A stretch of DNA of 37,193 bases from positions 1 through 37,193 of the forward strand of contig DCTU01000378.1 of assembly GCA_002329445.1 (NCBI GenBank), given 5' to 3'. This document shows, piece by piece, positions 8,650 through 16,233 of this stretch. Origin of the DNA: a bacterium UBP9_UBA1432. Its GTDB lineage: Bacteria > Vulcanimicrobiota > Xenobia > Xenobiales > Xenobiaceae. The translations under genes were made by a program, and so were the position numbers. Each line of letters opens with the position of its first letter. Position 1 is the first letter of the stretch. The notes below the pieces were generated by a model. It made no database searches, was not told the DNA's origin, and saw nothing but the letters and a program-made list of their open reading frames with translations.

Positions 8650-10584
8650 TCAGGGCCTGATCCTGAAGACGGCCATCTCATACTCGAAAGGACCGACCTC
8701 CCACGGCGCATGGTTCGGCCCCAGACGTTCGAAGGCCAGCTCGGCGTCGAGCTCGACGGGAGGCCCGAAGTGCTTGCCGAGCTCCTTGAGGACCAGATCG
8801 TACTGCTCGCGTCCTCCGAATGGGCTGTCGCGGTAGTAGCCCCGCTCGTGCACGATCAGCAGGCGCAACCCGTACTTCTGGACGATCCACTCGAAATCGC
8901 GTTTGCTGAACTCGGAGGGGGCCTCGGGGTGGGCGTTGAGGCTCTCGAGGTAGCGGAAGAACGAATTCTCGGGAAGCCCGGTGAACATGTGGGCCAGCCG
9001 GGTGACCTCCCCCTCGGGGAACCCCGGCGGCGTCGTCACGCCGGACCAGCCCCCCAGGAGCCTCTTCTCGTGGACCGTCTGGTAGTTCTGGATGTAGTCG
9101 CCCGTGCGGAACGGCAGTTCGGCCACCGCGCAGAACGGCTCTTTGGCCAGGCGATGGTAGAATTCCGGGATCAAGACCTGCGTCTCGGGAAGGGGAACGG
9201 CGCGGGACAGCTTCATGCCGTGGACCACAAGCATGGTGACCAGCAGGATCGAAGCCACGCGCAGGAAGCGGGGCATGGAGAAGCGGGTGGCCAGCGACAG
9301 GAAGGCGGCGCCGGCCAGCACGCCCACACAGACCACCAGCATCCCCGACATGCGGATCGGTGAGAAAAGCCGCGAGAACGCGGGGAAATACTTGAAGAAC
9401 CACACGTAGGGCGTGGCCACCCCCCCCGACTCGAAGGCCACGTATCTGCCCTCGGCGCCGCTCATGAGATACGGGCCCAGCGTCAACATGTAGAAGAAGA
9501 GGGCTCCCCCCAACCAGGGAAGGAGGTCCCGGGCGCGAGGGAGCGTGGAGTCTCCCTCCGGGCCCGAACGAGCGCGCCACCAGGCCAGGGGGATGGCCAA
9601 CAGCGCCATGATCGAGAAGACCCAGGGAAGCCCCCGGGAAAAGCGCGGCATGAACGGGTACTGCCAGGGCAGGGAATCGTTGCGGAAGCGCTGCAGGGAG
9701 TTCAGGAGCTGGTCGTTCTGCTTGAGCATGACGTGCACGTCGGGCGAGGTCAGTTGGCTCAAGGGCGGGAAGTCGCGGTGCCAGGACAGTTCGAAGAGGC
9801 CGTGACCGCTGAAGAAGTGGTCCACATAGGCCCAGGCGAAGGGCAAGGCCGTCAGGAGGGCCACCAGCAGGGTCAGCAGGCCTGTACTGAGGTGGGTGGC
9901 CCTCAGCCGGGGGCCGGAACGAGCCAGCACAGCCAGGATGAGGAAGAGGACCGTGAACATGGCCACCCCCATCCCGTAGTAGAGGTAGACGGCCGAACAC
10001 AGCCCGGCCCACACCCCGGTGTAGACGGCCTGGACCGCTCCGGGCTCGCGCCACAGCCGCACCAGGTGCAGCGCGTACAGGGCCAGCGGGAACAGGATCG
10101 CCTGGCGAACCCGGCCGTTGGCGATCTCGTGCAAGGCGTAGGGGCTCAGAAGCAGGACCAGTCCGCAGACCAGCGCGGCGCTTCGAGCCTTGAGGACCTC
10201 CCGGCCCAGGTAATAACCGGCGGCCCCGTTGAGGGCCAGGACCAGGGCGCACTTGACGTTGTGATAGAGCGGCGCGCCCAGCAAGGCTTCCAGGGGCCAG
10301 GACATGACCTGCAGGTCCAGGACGTTGCCGGTCTCGGGGTAGGCTCCGGCCACCAGGGCGACCCAGACCGCGAGGTCCAGACCGACCCCGGGGGTCGTCC
10401 AGACCTCGGTCATGAGCTGCTTGAGCCACCAGTAACGCCAGAGCCAGCCTTCCAGCTCGCCGGCACCCAGGTAGTGGCTGGTCCAGCGCCCCTGCCAGGC
10501 AGAGGTCTGCCACAGCGCCAGCAGCACACAGACCATCCCCCAGCCCAGCCACTCCAACCAGGCCGTGCGGCCACGGGTCTTCAC
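8650..10584 (-). CDS. Polytopic GT-C-like membrane protein (paralogue of 4800-6620)
   Basis: 644 residues. After an N-terminal TM comes LEGWLWRYWWLKQLM (~44-58), then NVLDLQVMSWPLEALLG, NVKCALVLALNGAAGYYLG and AALVCGLVLLLSPYALHEIANGR. The order and spacing match 4800-6620: the NxKxAxVLAxN...GYxLG run and the FPALxxxxLxHL-type continuation are shared. About ten to twelve TM helices are followed by a soluble C-terminal region of ~190 residues, again as in the paralogue. The start is GTG 10584, overlapping the upstream stop as GTGA. Family context suggests lipid-linked sugar transfer or glycan modification, but no catalytic residue can be named. A 35-nt gap separates it from the amylase, the largest gap inside this operon. 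Confidence 0.72.
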   Translation of the reverse strand: MKTRGRTAWLEWLGWGMVCVLLALWQTSAWQGRWTSHYLGAGELEGWLWRYWWLKQLMTEVWTTPGVGLDLAVWVALVAGAYPETGNVLDLQVMSWPLEALLGAPLYHNVKCALVLALNGAAGYYLGREVLKARSAALVCGLVLLLSPYALHEIANGRVRQAILFPLALYALHLVRLWREPGAVQAVYTGVWAGLCSAVYLYYGMGVAMFTVLFLILAVLARSGPRLRATHLSTGLLTLLVALLTALPFAWAYVDHFFSGHGLFELSWHRDFPPLSQLTSPDVHVMLKQNDQLLNSLQRFRNDSLPWQYPFMPRFSRGLPWVFSIMALLAIPLAWWRARSGPEGDSTLPRARDLLPWLGGALFFYMLTLGPYLMSGAEGRYVAFESGGVATPYVWFFKYFPAFSRLFSPIRMSGMLVVCVGVLAGAAFLSLATRFSMPRFLRVASILLVTMLVVHGMKLSRAVPLPETQVLIPEFYHRLAKEPFCAVAELPFRTGDYIQNYQTVHEKRLLGGWSGVTTPPGFPEGEVTRLAHMFTGLPENSFFRYLESLNAHPEAPSEFSKRDFEWIVQKYGLRLLIVHERGYYRDSPFGGREQYDLVLKELGKHFGPPVELDAELAFERLGPNHAPWEVGPFEYEMAVFRIRP

Positions 10585-11639
10585 AGGTCCACCCGCGTTC
10601 CCAGACGGCCCGGTCGATAACGCGGGCCGAGGAGAGCCTCCAGCGCACCGTGGGCCAGCAGGCTGGTGTCACCGTTGGGGATCAGGGTCAGGTCGGGAAA
10701 CTCGTGGCGAATCGCCCGGATCTCGTCCTGAAGGTCGGAGGTGTCGGCTCCCGTCACGTAGCCGGTGGCTCCCACATAGGTGGAGATCCGGCGGCCCAGG
10801 CTCTGCTTCGCCCGGCGCAAGGAATCCAGAGGTCGATTCAAGGCGCTTCCAGAAATCAGCACGACGCGTCCGTCCCCTCCCTCGACGAGAAGATTGAGCT
10901 CTGCGGGGTCGCCCGTGCCTGCGGGCGCCGCGAGAACCTGGGCCCACAGACCGGGAGCCAGGGCGTGCACCCCCACGGGGAGCACCACGGCATGGGGCTG
11001 CTGACGAAACAGGCGCAGCCCCTGCAGTCGAACCGGGTCGTGCTCGGGCAGGATGAGCAGGACCTCGGGATTGAGGTCGGTGACGAACCCCAGACCGCCC
11101 ACGCTGGTCTCGGCCAGGCTGGACAGGACCACGAAGTCCAGCTTCTTGGCCCAGGGCAACAAAGGCGAAGCCTGGAGTTCGCGGACCGCGGTGGCGGCCC
11201 AGTTCTGCCGGGCCACGTCCCGGTGGCCCCCGACGTCGTAGAGGAAGCTCAGGAACCCATCGCACAGGCCGTCCTGGACGCGTCTGGCGTCCTCAGGATC
11301 CCGGACGATCTCCCGAGCCCTCTCGACCAGGGGCGTCCCTGCGGAAAGACGGCGCTGCATGAAGAGCCAGAACATCTGGCCTTCCTGGAACGAGAGGTTG
11401 CGTCGGAACGGAGTGGGCAACTCGATTCCGAGGTACTCGGGTCCGCCCAGGATGTTGACCGTCTCCAGAAGGTCCCGAGCCGGCAGATGGATTCCAGGTC
11501 GGGGCTCGGGAAGGCGGGCCTCCAAGGGCATGCGGATCTGGTCGTGAACCGTCGCCGACCAGCCCAGCAAGGCTGCCAGGATGAGGATCTGGGTCACCAG
11601 GAGTGCCACCAGCCAGCCTGTTCGGGACATCCCCCTCAT
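10581..11639 (-). CDS. Membrane-anchored metallo-beta-lactamase-fold pseudoenzyme
   Basis: 352 residues with an N-terminal TM (~8-28). The C-terminal two thirds align, essentially without gaps, to the MBL-fold family typified by dihydropterin/beta-RFA-P synthase-like proteins: a strand-turn YDVGG, VLSSLAETSVGG (171-182), SGSALNRPL (263-271), VGATGY (289-294), LIPNGDTS (319-326) and a terminal LGTR. In active members these read LSHxHxDHxGG, GCxHxG, GGxH and PxHCTG. Every metal-binding His or Asp is replaced here (S174, A176, T178, S179, L267, G293, G323) while the scaffold Gly residues remain. A metal-dependent hydrolase activity is therefore unlikely; a structural or sensing role outside the cytoplasm is more plausible. 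ATG 11639 overlaps the upstream stop (ATGA). The family assignment rests on motif register. Confidence 0.68.
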   Translation of the reverse strand: MRGMSRTGWLVALLVTQILILAALLGWSATVHDQIRMPLEARLPEPRPGIHLPARDLLETVNILGGPEYLGIELPTPFRRNLSFQEGQMFWLFMQRRLSAGTPLVERAREIVRDPEDARRVQDGLCDGFLSFLYDVGGHRDVARQNWAATAVRELQASPLLPWAKKLDFVVLSSLAETSVGGLGFVTDLNPEVLLILPEHDPVRLQGLRLFRQQPHAVVLPVGVHALAPGLWAQVLAAPAGTGDPAELNLLVEGGDGRVVLISGSALNRPLDSLRRAKQSLGRRISTYVGATGYVTGADTSDLQDEIRAIRHEFPDLTLIPNGDTSLLAHGALEALLGPRYRPGRLGTRVDL

Positions 11640-12970
11640 GAAAGCGGCGTCGCCCGGCGGGATTCCTCCCCCGCCGCGGCGCGTCCGATGATCCGAGCCA
11701 CCTCGGCCTCGCCCAGGGTCAGGACTCGGCCGGGGCAGGACCCGACGGGGAATCCTGCCCGCGAAGCGACCATGAAGACCGGGAAGCCACCCAGGGCCGC
11801 TCCTTCGTGAAGCCGCCGCAGCCAGGAGGGAAGATCCCCTCCTCCCACTTCCAGGCGCGAGATCGGCTCGAGCAGCACTCCGGCAAGCCCCCCGCGACCC
11901 TCACGCAGGTCACGGGCACGTCGGAGCAGGTCCTCCAGGCTCACGCCTCCAGGACGGGGCACATAGAGCCGTCGGACCACCTTCTCCACGGCTCTCCCCT
12001 CCCGACGCAGACGGACCAGGAGCTCGGCCGGCGGCGTGGTCGGTTCGGCTTCCAGCAACGCCTGGACCACTTCCAGGGGGCCCGCCGACACGGTCGCCAG
12101 GATCAGGCTTCCCGTCGACTCCAGGAGGAGTTCGCAGGCCAAGGCAGCCAGGAATCCACCCACGCGATCCGGTTCCACCAGATAGACCAGCAGGCCCGGG
12201 TTGCTCGATTCACCCTCGCGGAAGGGAAGGAGATGCTCTGGGGCGACCTGGTTCCACGAGAAGGCCAGGAGGGGATTGTCCAGCGGCGGACGGGTCCTCT
12301 TCGATGGGCAGACGGATTCGCGAAGGGCGTGCCTGGTCGAGTCGGGCTTCCGGGTCCGGCCTGGTGCCTGAAGGGCTCCGAGGGTGCCGACCACCGGGGA
12401 GGCCGGATCGATGGGAACCCGGGTCGGCCCGACCTGGGGAAGCCGCGGCCCCTCCAGAAGCGGTTCGGGAAGACAAGCCTCGCTCGCGGGCGGAGCCTCC
12501 TGCGTGGCGGTCTCCGACTCGGCTGGCTGTGCCGGGCCTGCGGGCCCTTCCTCCGGAATCGGAAGAGCCGGGCCTTCCTCGACCGCTTCGAGAGGTTCCG
12601 AGGTCCCGGGCGAAGCCTCGAAATCCGAGGAGGAAGCCGCGGGAGGTGCAGCACGCGACCCCGGCGCGGAGGGAGCCGCCGTGGAGGCCTTGAGCTGGCG
12701 CTGGTGCAGAGCCCTCTCCATCTCCGGGACCGGACGGGTCAACCACATCGCCAGGAGCAGCGAGGCCAGGGCAGCGCCCAGGGCCGTGGGGAGACCTTCG
12801 CGGAAGGCCCGCATCGCCCCCAGGGGGGGATACTTGGCCTGAGGCTCATAGAACATGTGGGGCTGGCGGGTTGCCTGCACCCGGCGTTCGGGTTGCTGGG
12901 CCGAGGCCGGGAAGAGCAGGACCAGGAGCATGGCCAGGAAGAGCCCGGCGGCCAGAAGGCACCTCCTCAC
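11636..12970 (-). CDS. Signal-peptide/TM protein with degenerate RecA/DnaB-like cytoplasmic domain (paralogue of 13994-15154)
   Basis: 444 residues from GTG 12970, which is preferred to GTG 12979 because it gives a GTGA overlap with the upstream stop and a usable AAGGGG about 8 nt upstream. A signal peptide (RRCLLAAGLFLAM...ASA) is followed by a short outside segment, a TM at ~60-78, a ~150-residue Pro/Ala/Glu-rich linker, and a globular domain from about residue 232. The domain opens LLAFSWNQV, continues PGLLVYLVEPDRVGGFLAALA where a DnaB/KaiC-type P-loop would be (no Lys, no Thr), and has a Walker-B-like AGVLLEP strand. The same layout occurs in 13994-15154. The protein probably does not hydrolyse ATP by itself. 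A scaffold or regulatory membrane component is inferred. The RecA-like call is from motif order only. Confidence 0.6.
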   Translation of the reverse strand: MRRCLLAAGLFLAMLLVLLFPASAQQPERRVQATRQPHMFYEPQAKYPPLGAMRAFREGLPTALGAALASLLLAMWLTRPVPEMERALHQRQLKASTAAPSAPGSRAAPPAASSSDFEASPGTSEPLEAVEEGPALPIPEEGPAGPAQPAESETATQEAPPASEACLPEPLLEGPRLPQVGPTRVPIDPASPVVGTLGALQAPGRTRKPDSTRHALRESVCPSKRTRPPLDNPLLAFSWNQVAPEHLLPFREGESSNPGLLVYLVEPDRVGGFLAALACELLLESTGSLILATVSAGPLEVVQALLEAEPTTPPAELLVRLRREGRAVEKVVRRLYVPRPGGVSLEDLLRRARDLREGRGGLAGVLLEPISRLEVGGGDLPSWLRRLHEGAALGGFPVFMVASRAGFPVGSCPGRVLTLGEAEVARIIGRAAAGEESRRATPLS

Positions 12971-13992
12971 GGGATCCACCCCTTCTCTTCGATGGCCCGG
13001 GCCAGGGCCTCGGCCATCAACTCGAACCCCTGAACGTTGGGGTGAATCCGGTCGGAGAACAAGCTGGCCCGGTCTGGGCGCTCCTTGAACATGGCGTCGA
13101 TGTCCACCCAGGCGTTGCCCGTCTGCCGAGCCACCTCCTGGGCGATCCTGCGCAACTGATCGTACCCCGGGTGGGGGTCCGGATCCCTCTTGCCCAGGTT
13201 CAGGAAGACCACGTGCCCCCCGCTGGCTCGGGCCTGCCCGACAAACCAGTTGAGAATCTGGCGGTACTCCTCCGGCGGTACCCGGGGCGTGGCCAGGGTG
13301 TAGTCCGCGGGCGGAAGGCCTTCGGGGTTGCTGCGGCGCACCACCCGTTGGCGCAAGAACATGTAGAACTCGCTGCGGAAGAGGGCCAGGCGGAACCAGC
13401 GCACCAGGGGATTGGAGTCCACCCGGGCCGAATCCGGCTTGTCCTCGTAGGCGGGATCGGCGTAGACGCAGCCCAGGATGTAGAGATCCGGCTGATACTT
13501 CAAGCCCACCGAACGAGTCAACTCACGGGCCTGGAATGAGGTCCAACCCGGGCACCCCCCGTTGAGGACCTGAATCTGCCGATCCGGATGGAGACGCTGC
13601 AGCTTGTCTTGCAGGCGGCTCTCATAGGTCTTGTCGTCGTCCACCCCATACCCGTAGGTGATCGAGTCTCCCAGGCACCAGGCTCGCCAGGTCCGAGGAC
13701 CCTTGCGAAAAGGGACCTCGGGACTGCGAATCCCTTGCGAGTTGGTGGTGACCTGGAAGCGCTCACCCCGCATGGCCAGCTCGACCTGCAGGTTGGGCCG
13801 CAGGCGCCAGAACATGGTCGGATGCGGGCGGAACTCGGTCCAATCACTGCCCCGGACCCGAGTCGTTCCGGCCACGTAGGCGGCGATGCGAAACTCCATG
13901 AGGATCGCGAAGACCGCCAGCGGGACCAGGGCCACCAGCAGGGCCCTCAAGACGGGCCGGAAGGTCAAGAAGAGGCGCAGACGACGGATCAC
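12967..13992 (-). CDS. Membrane-anchored SGNH/GDSL-family hydrolase
   Basis: 341 residues from GTG 13992, one base after the upstream stop; the longer frame into the upstream gene is rejected. An N-terminal TM at ~15-33 precedes an SGNH domain. Block I is CLGDSITYGYG with nucleophile S110, a NGGCPGWTS segment (144-152) lies where block II belongs, and block V is SDRIHPN with D314 and H317. Block III, normally GxND, reads LGCVYADP, so the oxyanion Asn is not evident. Members of this superfamily de-O-acetylate or O-acetylate polysaccharides and lipids outside the cytoplasm. Context with glycosyltransferases and an amylase suggests a glycan ester as substrate (inference). Its stop overlaps the next start by 4 nt. 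Confidence 0.85.
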   Translation of the reverse strand: MIRRLRLFLTFRPVLRALLVALVPLAVFAILMEFRIAAYVAGTTRVRGSDWTEFRPHPTMFWRLRPNLQVELAMRGERFQVTTNSQGIRSPEVPFRKGPRTWRAWCLGDSITYGYGVDDDKTYESRLQDKLQRLHPDRQIQVLNGGCPGWTSFQARELTRSVGLKYQPDLYILGCVYADPAYEDKPDSARVDSNPLVRWFRLALFRSEFYMFLRQRVVRRSNPEGLPPADYTLATPRVPPEEYRQILNWFVGQARASGGHVVFLNLGKRDPDPHPGYDQLRRIAQEVARQTGNAWVDIDAMFKERPDRASLFSDRIHPNVQGFELMAEALARAIEEKGWIP

Positions 13993-13993
13993 G

Positions 13994-15154
13994 TCAGGCG
14001 CCGGCCACGGGGGCCGGGGGGGCCTCCAGGCGTCCCGATACGGGATCGAGACGCAGGGCCAGTTCGGGAAGTGGGCCAGGGAACTGCTGGAAGCAGATGC
14101 GGACCTGCCCTTCGACAACAGGTGTCACTTCGGCGACCGCCAGGAAGAGGTCGGAATCTTCGCGGGCCTGCCAGACCGGAGAGTCGACCGGAACCACGAG
14201 ATGGATGGGCACATGGCAGCGAACCGCCAGCAGTCGGAGATGATCCAGGATGCTGGCGTCCGGCATGTCGGGGTCCCCGACCAGCATCCCGGGGTCATCC
14301 AGCAGGATCGCTCCCAGCTCGGCCTCCTTGCGCAGGTCCTGGCAGGCCTCATGGAGCTGGTGCGGAGTCAGCGCCAGATCGGTCGTGCAGAACAGCGAGC
14401 GCTCGTACCGCTGCAATCCTCGAGCCGCACCCTGCAACAGGGAACGCCGCGCTTCGGGGCCCAGGGCCCGCCAGTCCCGCCCGCTCTCGAGCGACAGAAG
14501 GCGTCGCCCCAGCTCGTCCGCCCCCAGGCTTCGAGTCACGGCCAGGACCGCCAGCTCCGGATCCTGCAGGACGCAACGCGTGAGGTTGGCCAACAGGACG
14601 GGCCCCAGCTCCGGCTGGGAGACCCCCACCAGGACCAGACCCGGCCGAGGCAGGAAAAGCCCTGGCAGGAAGGGGGAGCCTCCCTCCAATGTCCGCAGGA
14701 CGGCGTCCCAGGAGAACGGCACCAGCTCGTCGCCGCCCCGCGCGCCGGAGGCCTTCCGGGCGAGCTGTTCAAGACGGTCGATCCGGGAATTCAGACCGTG
14801 ACTGGTGAAAAGATGGAAGCCGAACAGACACAGAACGACCACCAGGAAGAAGGCCACGGTCCCGGTTCCGGAGGACTCGGAGGCCCTGGCCGGGATGAGC
14901 CGCTCTGAACCGGGAGCCGATCCCTCTCCGAAGGGCTCGATCCCGCCTCCCGGCATGGTCGCCCCTCCGCGCACCCCGGGTTCGATCCCTCCGGGCGGTG
15001 CCTGGGCCCAGGCCGAGGGCACAACCAGCACGGCCAGCCACACGGCCAGCCCCATGAGCAGCGCCCAGGTGACCGGGCGCTGCCGCCTGACGGCCACGCC
15101 ATCCACGCAACCGTCGCCAGGATTGGAGTTCGAGAAGGCCAAGAGCAACCTCAC
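13994..15154 (-). CDS. Signal-peptide/TM protein with degenerate RecA/DnaB-like cytoplasmic domain; first gene of the envelope operon
   Basis: 386 residues from GTG 15154. GTG 15106 or 15097 would give a more normal signal-peptide n-region and cannot be excluded, since no start has a clear Shine-Dalgarno. A signal peptide (core ~30-45, AWA cleavage at ~50) is followed by a Gly/Pro-rich outside stretch and a TM at ~99-116. The soluble domain then follows: PFSWDAV (146-152), GLVLVGVSQPELGPVLLANL at the P-loop position (G-K-T replaced by G-P-V), a Walker-B-like GAILLDD (281-287), LLAVRCHVPIHLVV, and a REDSDLFLAV/EGQVRICFQQFPG end. This order follows the C-terminal ATPase of DnaB (RPSMGKT, IDYLQLM, DADVVLFLxR, KQRNGPxG) in register. 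It is paralogous to 11636-12970. ATP hydrolysis is unlikely. Confidence 0.6.
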   Translation of the reverse strand: MRLLLAFSNSNPGDGCVDGVAVRRQRPVTWALLMGLAVWLAVLVVPSAWAQAPPGGIEPGVRGGATMPGGGIEPFGEGSAPGSERLIPARASESSGTGTVAFFLVVVLCLFGFHLFTSHGLNSRIDRLEQLARKASGARGGDELVPFSWDAVLRTLEGGSPFLPGLFLPRPGLVLVGVSQPELGPVLLANLTRCVLQDPELAVLAVTRSLGADELGRRLLSLESGRDWRALGPEARRSLLQGAARGLQRYERSLFCTTDLALTPHQLHEACQDLRKEAELGAILLDDPGMLVGDPDMPDASILDHLRLLAVRCHVPIHLVVPVDSPVWQAREDSDLFLAVAEVTPVVEGQVRICFQQFPGPLPELALRLDPVSGRLEAPPAPVAGA

Positions 15155-15260
15155 TCAGGGGCCTGCGGGGCAGGCATCCCCAGACTTGCGGAGCCGCCCG
15201 CCCCGACTCCATGAAAAACAGGAAATCCCAAGCAAATCCATCGCCCGGGTCCCAGAGAAC

Positions 15261-15286
15261 CCGCCGTGCCCGGCCGGGCACGACGG
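15261..15286. repeat. 26-bp inverted repeat in the divergent promoter region
   Basis: 15265-15282 is a perfect 18-bp palindrome, CGTGCCCGGCCGGGCACG. Skipping one mismatched pair (64/83), the symmetry extends to 15261-15286. It lies in the 250-bp gap between the divergent operon starts, just downstream of the putative minus-strand transcription start. It could be a repressor operator or a leader-RNA hairpin. Nothing else in the gap shows coding signal. Confidence 0.55.
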
Positions 15287-15302
15287 AGCCTGCTCGAGTA
15301 GG

Positions 15303-15331
15303 AACATAACAGAACGGTATCCGGTCTTCAA
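15303..15331 (-). promoter_or_regulatory. Putative sigma70-type promoter for the eight-gene envelope operon
   Basis: On the minus strand, a -35-like TTGAAG (15331-15326) is separated by 17 nt from a -10-like TATGTT (15308-15303). Transcription would start near 15296, giving a leader of ~140 nt before GTG 15154 that contains the 26-bp inverted repeat. Pattern match only. Confidence 0.45.
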
Positions 15332-15367
15332 CCGGGGGCACCTTGGACTTTGTTCATCTCGCGTTCA

Positions 15368-15395
15368 TCGACACCCGAGGGGAGCGCGCTATACT
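15368..15395 (+). promoter_or_regulatory. Putative sigma70-type promoter for the adenylate kinase gene
   Basis: TCGACA (15368-15373) and TATACT (15390-15395), each one base from consensus, are 16 nt apart. The predicted start near 15402 is only a few bases before ATG 15405. The mRNA would then be nearly leaderless, or translation begins at a later Met such as ATG 15471. Confidence 0.55.
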
Positions 15396-15404
15396 CAAGG
15401 CATC

Positions 15405-16211
15405 ATGAATCCCATCAGCACCCCCGCTTCTTCACTGTCTGCCATCCTCCGGAGTGGTCCCTGGAGAGCCATGGTGCCGATGAATGCCGACGGCGCCCGC
15501 CTGACGGACCGCTTCGAGGCCAGCCCTCCGGCTGCCGAGGCCCCCCGCTACTACCAGCCGACCCTTCCCGGAATGCCCACGGCCTCGCTGGTCTCCTCCA
15601 GCGCCGCGGCGGGAGCCGTGCCTGGACTGGTCGGCGCGACCCTGCGCTTCGTCCTTCTGGGCCCTCCGGGCAGCGGGAAGTCCACCCAAGGCCAGATCCT
15701 CAGCCAGGAGAAGGGAATCCCCCACGTCTCGGTCGGCGAGTTGATCCGCCAGGAGGTCGCCTCAGGCTCCGAGCTGGGGCAGAGACTGGAAGAGGAGACC
15801 CGTGGTGGCAGACTGGCGACCCCGGCGCTGGTGCGAGACCTGATCCAGGACCGTCTGGAGCGCGACGACGCAGCCCGTGGGTTCATCCTGGACGGTTATC
15901 CCCGACAGGACGAGCAGCTTGCCGAGTTCGAGGAGATGCGCCGGGAGATGGGCTGGGGAGACATCCTGGTCCTGGGCCTGGAGGTCCCTGAGGAGGAGGT
16001 CACCCGCCGTCTGGCTGGGCGAGGTCGTGCGGACGACACCCCCGAGGTGATCCGCAACCGCATGGAGATCTACCGGCAGGAAACCGAACCGGTGATGGAT
16101 TACTTCCGGAGCCGAGGAGAGTACCTGGGCATCGACGGCAGCGGAACCATCGAAGAGGTCTCGCAGCGCCTGCACGACGCCCTGGAAGAGCGTCAGTCCG
16201 GCAACTCCTGA
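15405..16211 (+). CDS. adk: Adenylate kinase-like nucleoside monophosphate kinase with N-terminal extension
   Basis: 268 residues. The kinase domain begins at ~80: P-loop GPPGSGKST (86-94), SVGELIRQEV in place of the NMP-site STGDxLR, ILDGYPRQDEQ (161-171), and a short LID GRGRADDTPEVIRNR (206-220) without zinc Cys. It should catalyse ATP + AMP to 2 ADP, although the Asp-to-Glu change at the NMP site leaves another monophosphate possible. The ~80-residue Ser/Pro/Ala-rich extension is unusual; normal short-LID enzymes have ~190 residues. The first 22 codons have lower GC at third positions, and ATG 15471 has GGAG 4 nt upstream plus a sensible ~70-nt leader, so the true start may be 15471, still leaving ~58 extra residues. 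The extension contains DRFE (35-38), also found in 28683-30095. Confidence 0.85.
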   Translation: MNPISTPASSLSAILRSGPWRAMVPMNADGARLTDRFEASPPAAEAPRYYQPTLPGMPTASLVSSSAAAGAVPGLVGATLRFVLLGPPGSGKSTQGQILSQEKGIPHVSVGELIRQEVASGSELGQRLEEETRGGRLATPALVRDLIQDRLERDDAARGFILDGYPRQDEQLAEFEEMRREMGWGDILVLGLEVPEEEVTRRLAGRGRADDTPEVIRNRMEIYRQETEPVMDYFRSRGEYLGIDGSGTIEEVSQRLHDALEERQSGNS

Positions 16212-16233
16212 ACCGGCTCCCAGACCTGGGGGG

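Noticed and set aside
13993..14118. 42-residue N-terminal extension of the SGNH protein
   Set aside because: It lies inside the upstream gene in another frame. GTG 13992, just after the upstream stop, gives a clean TM anchor.
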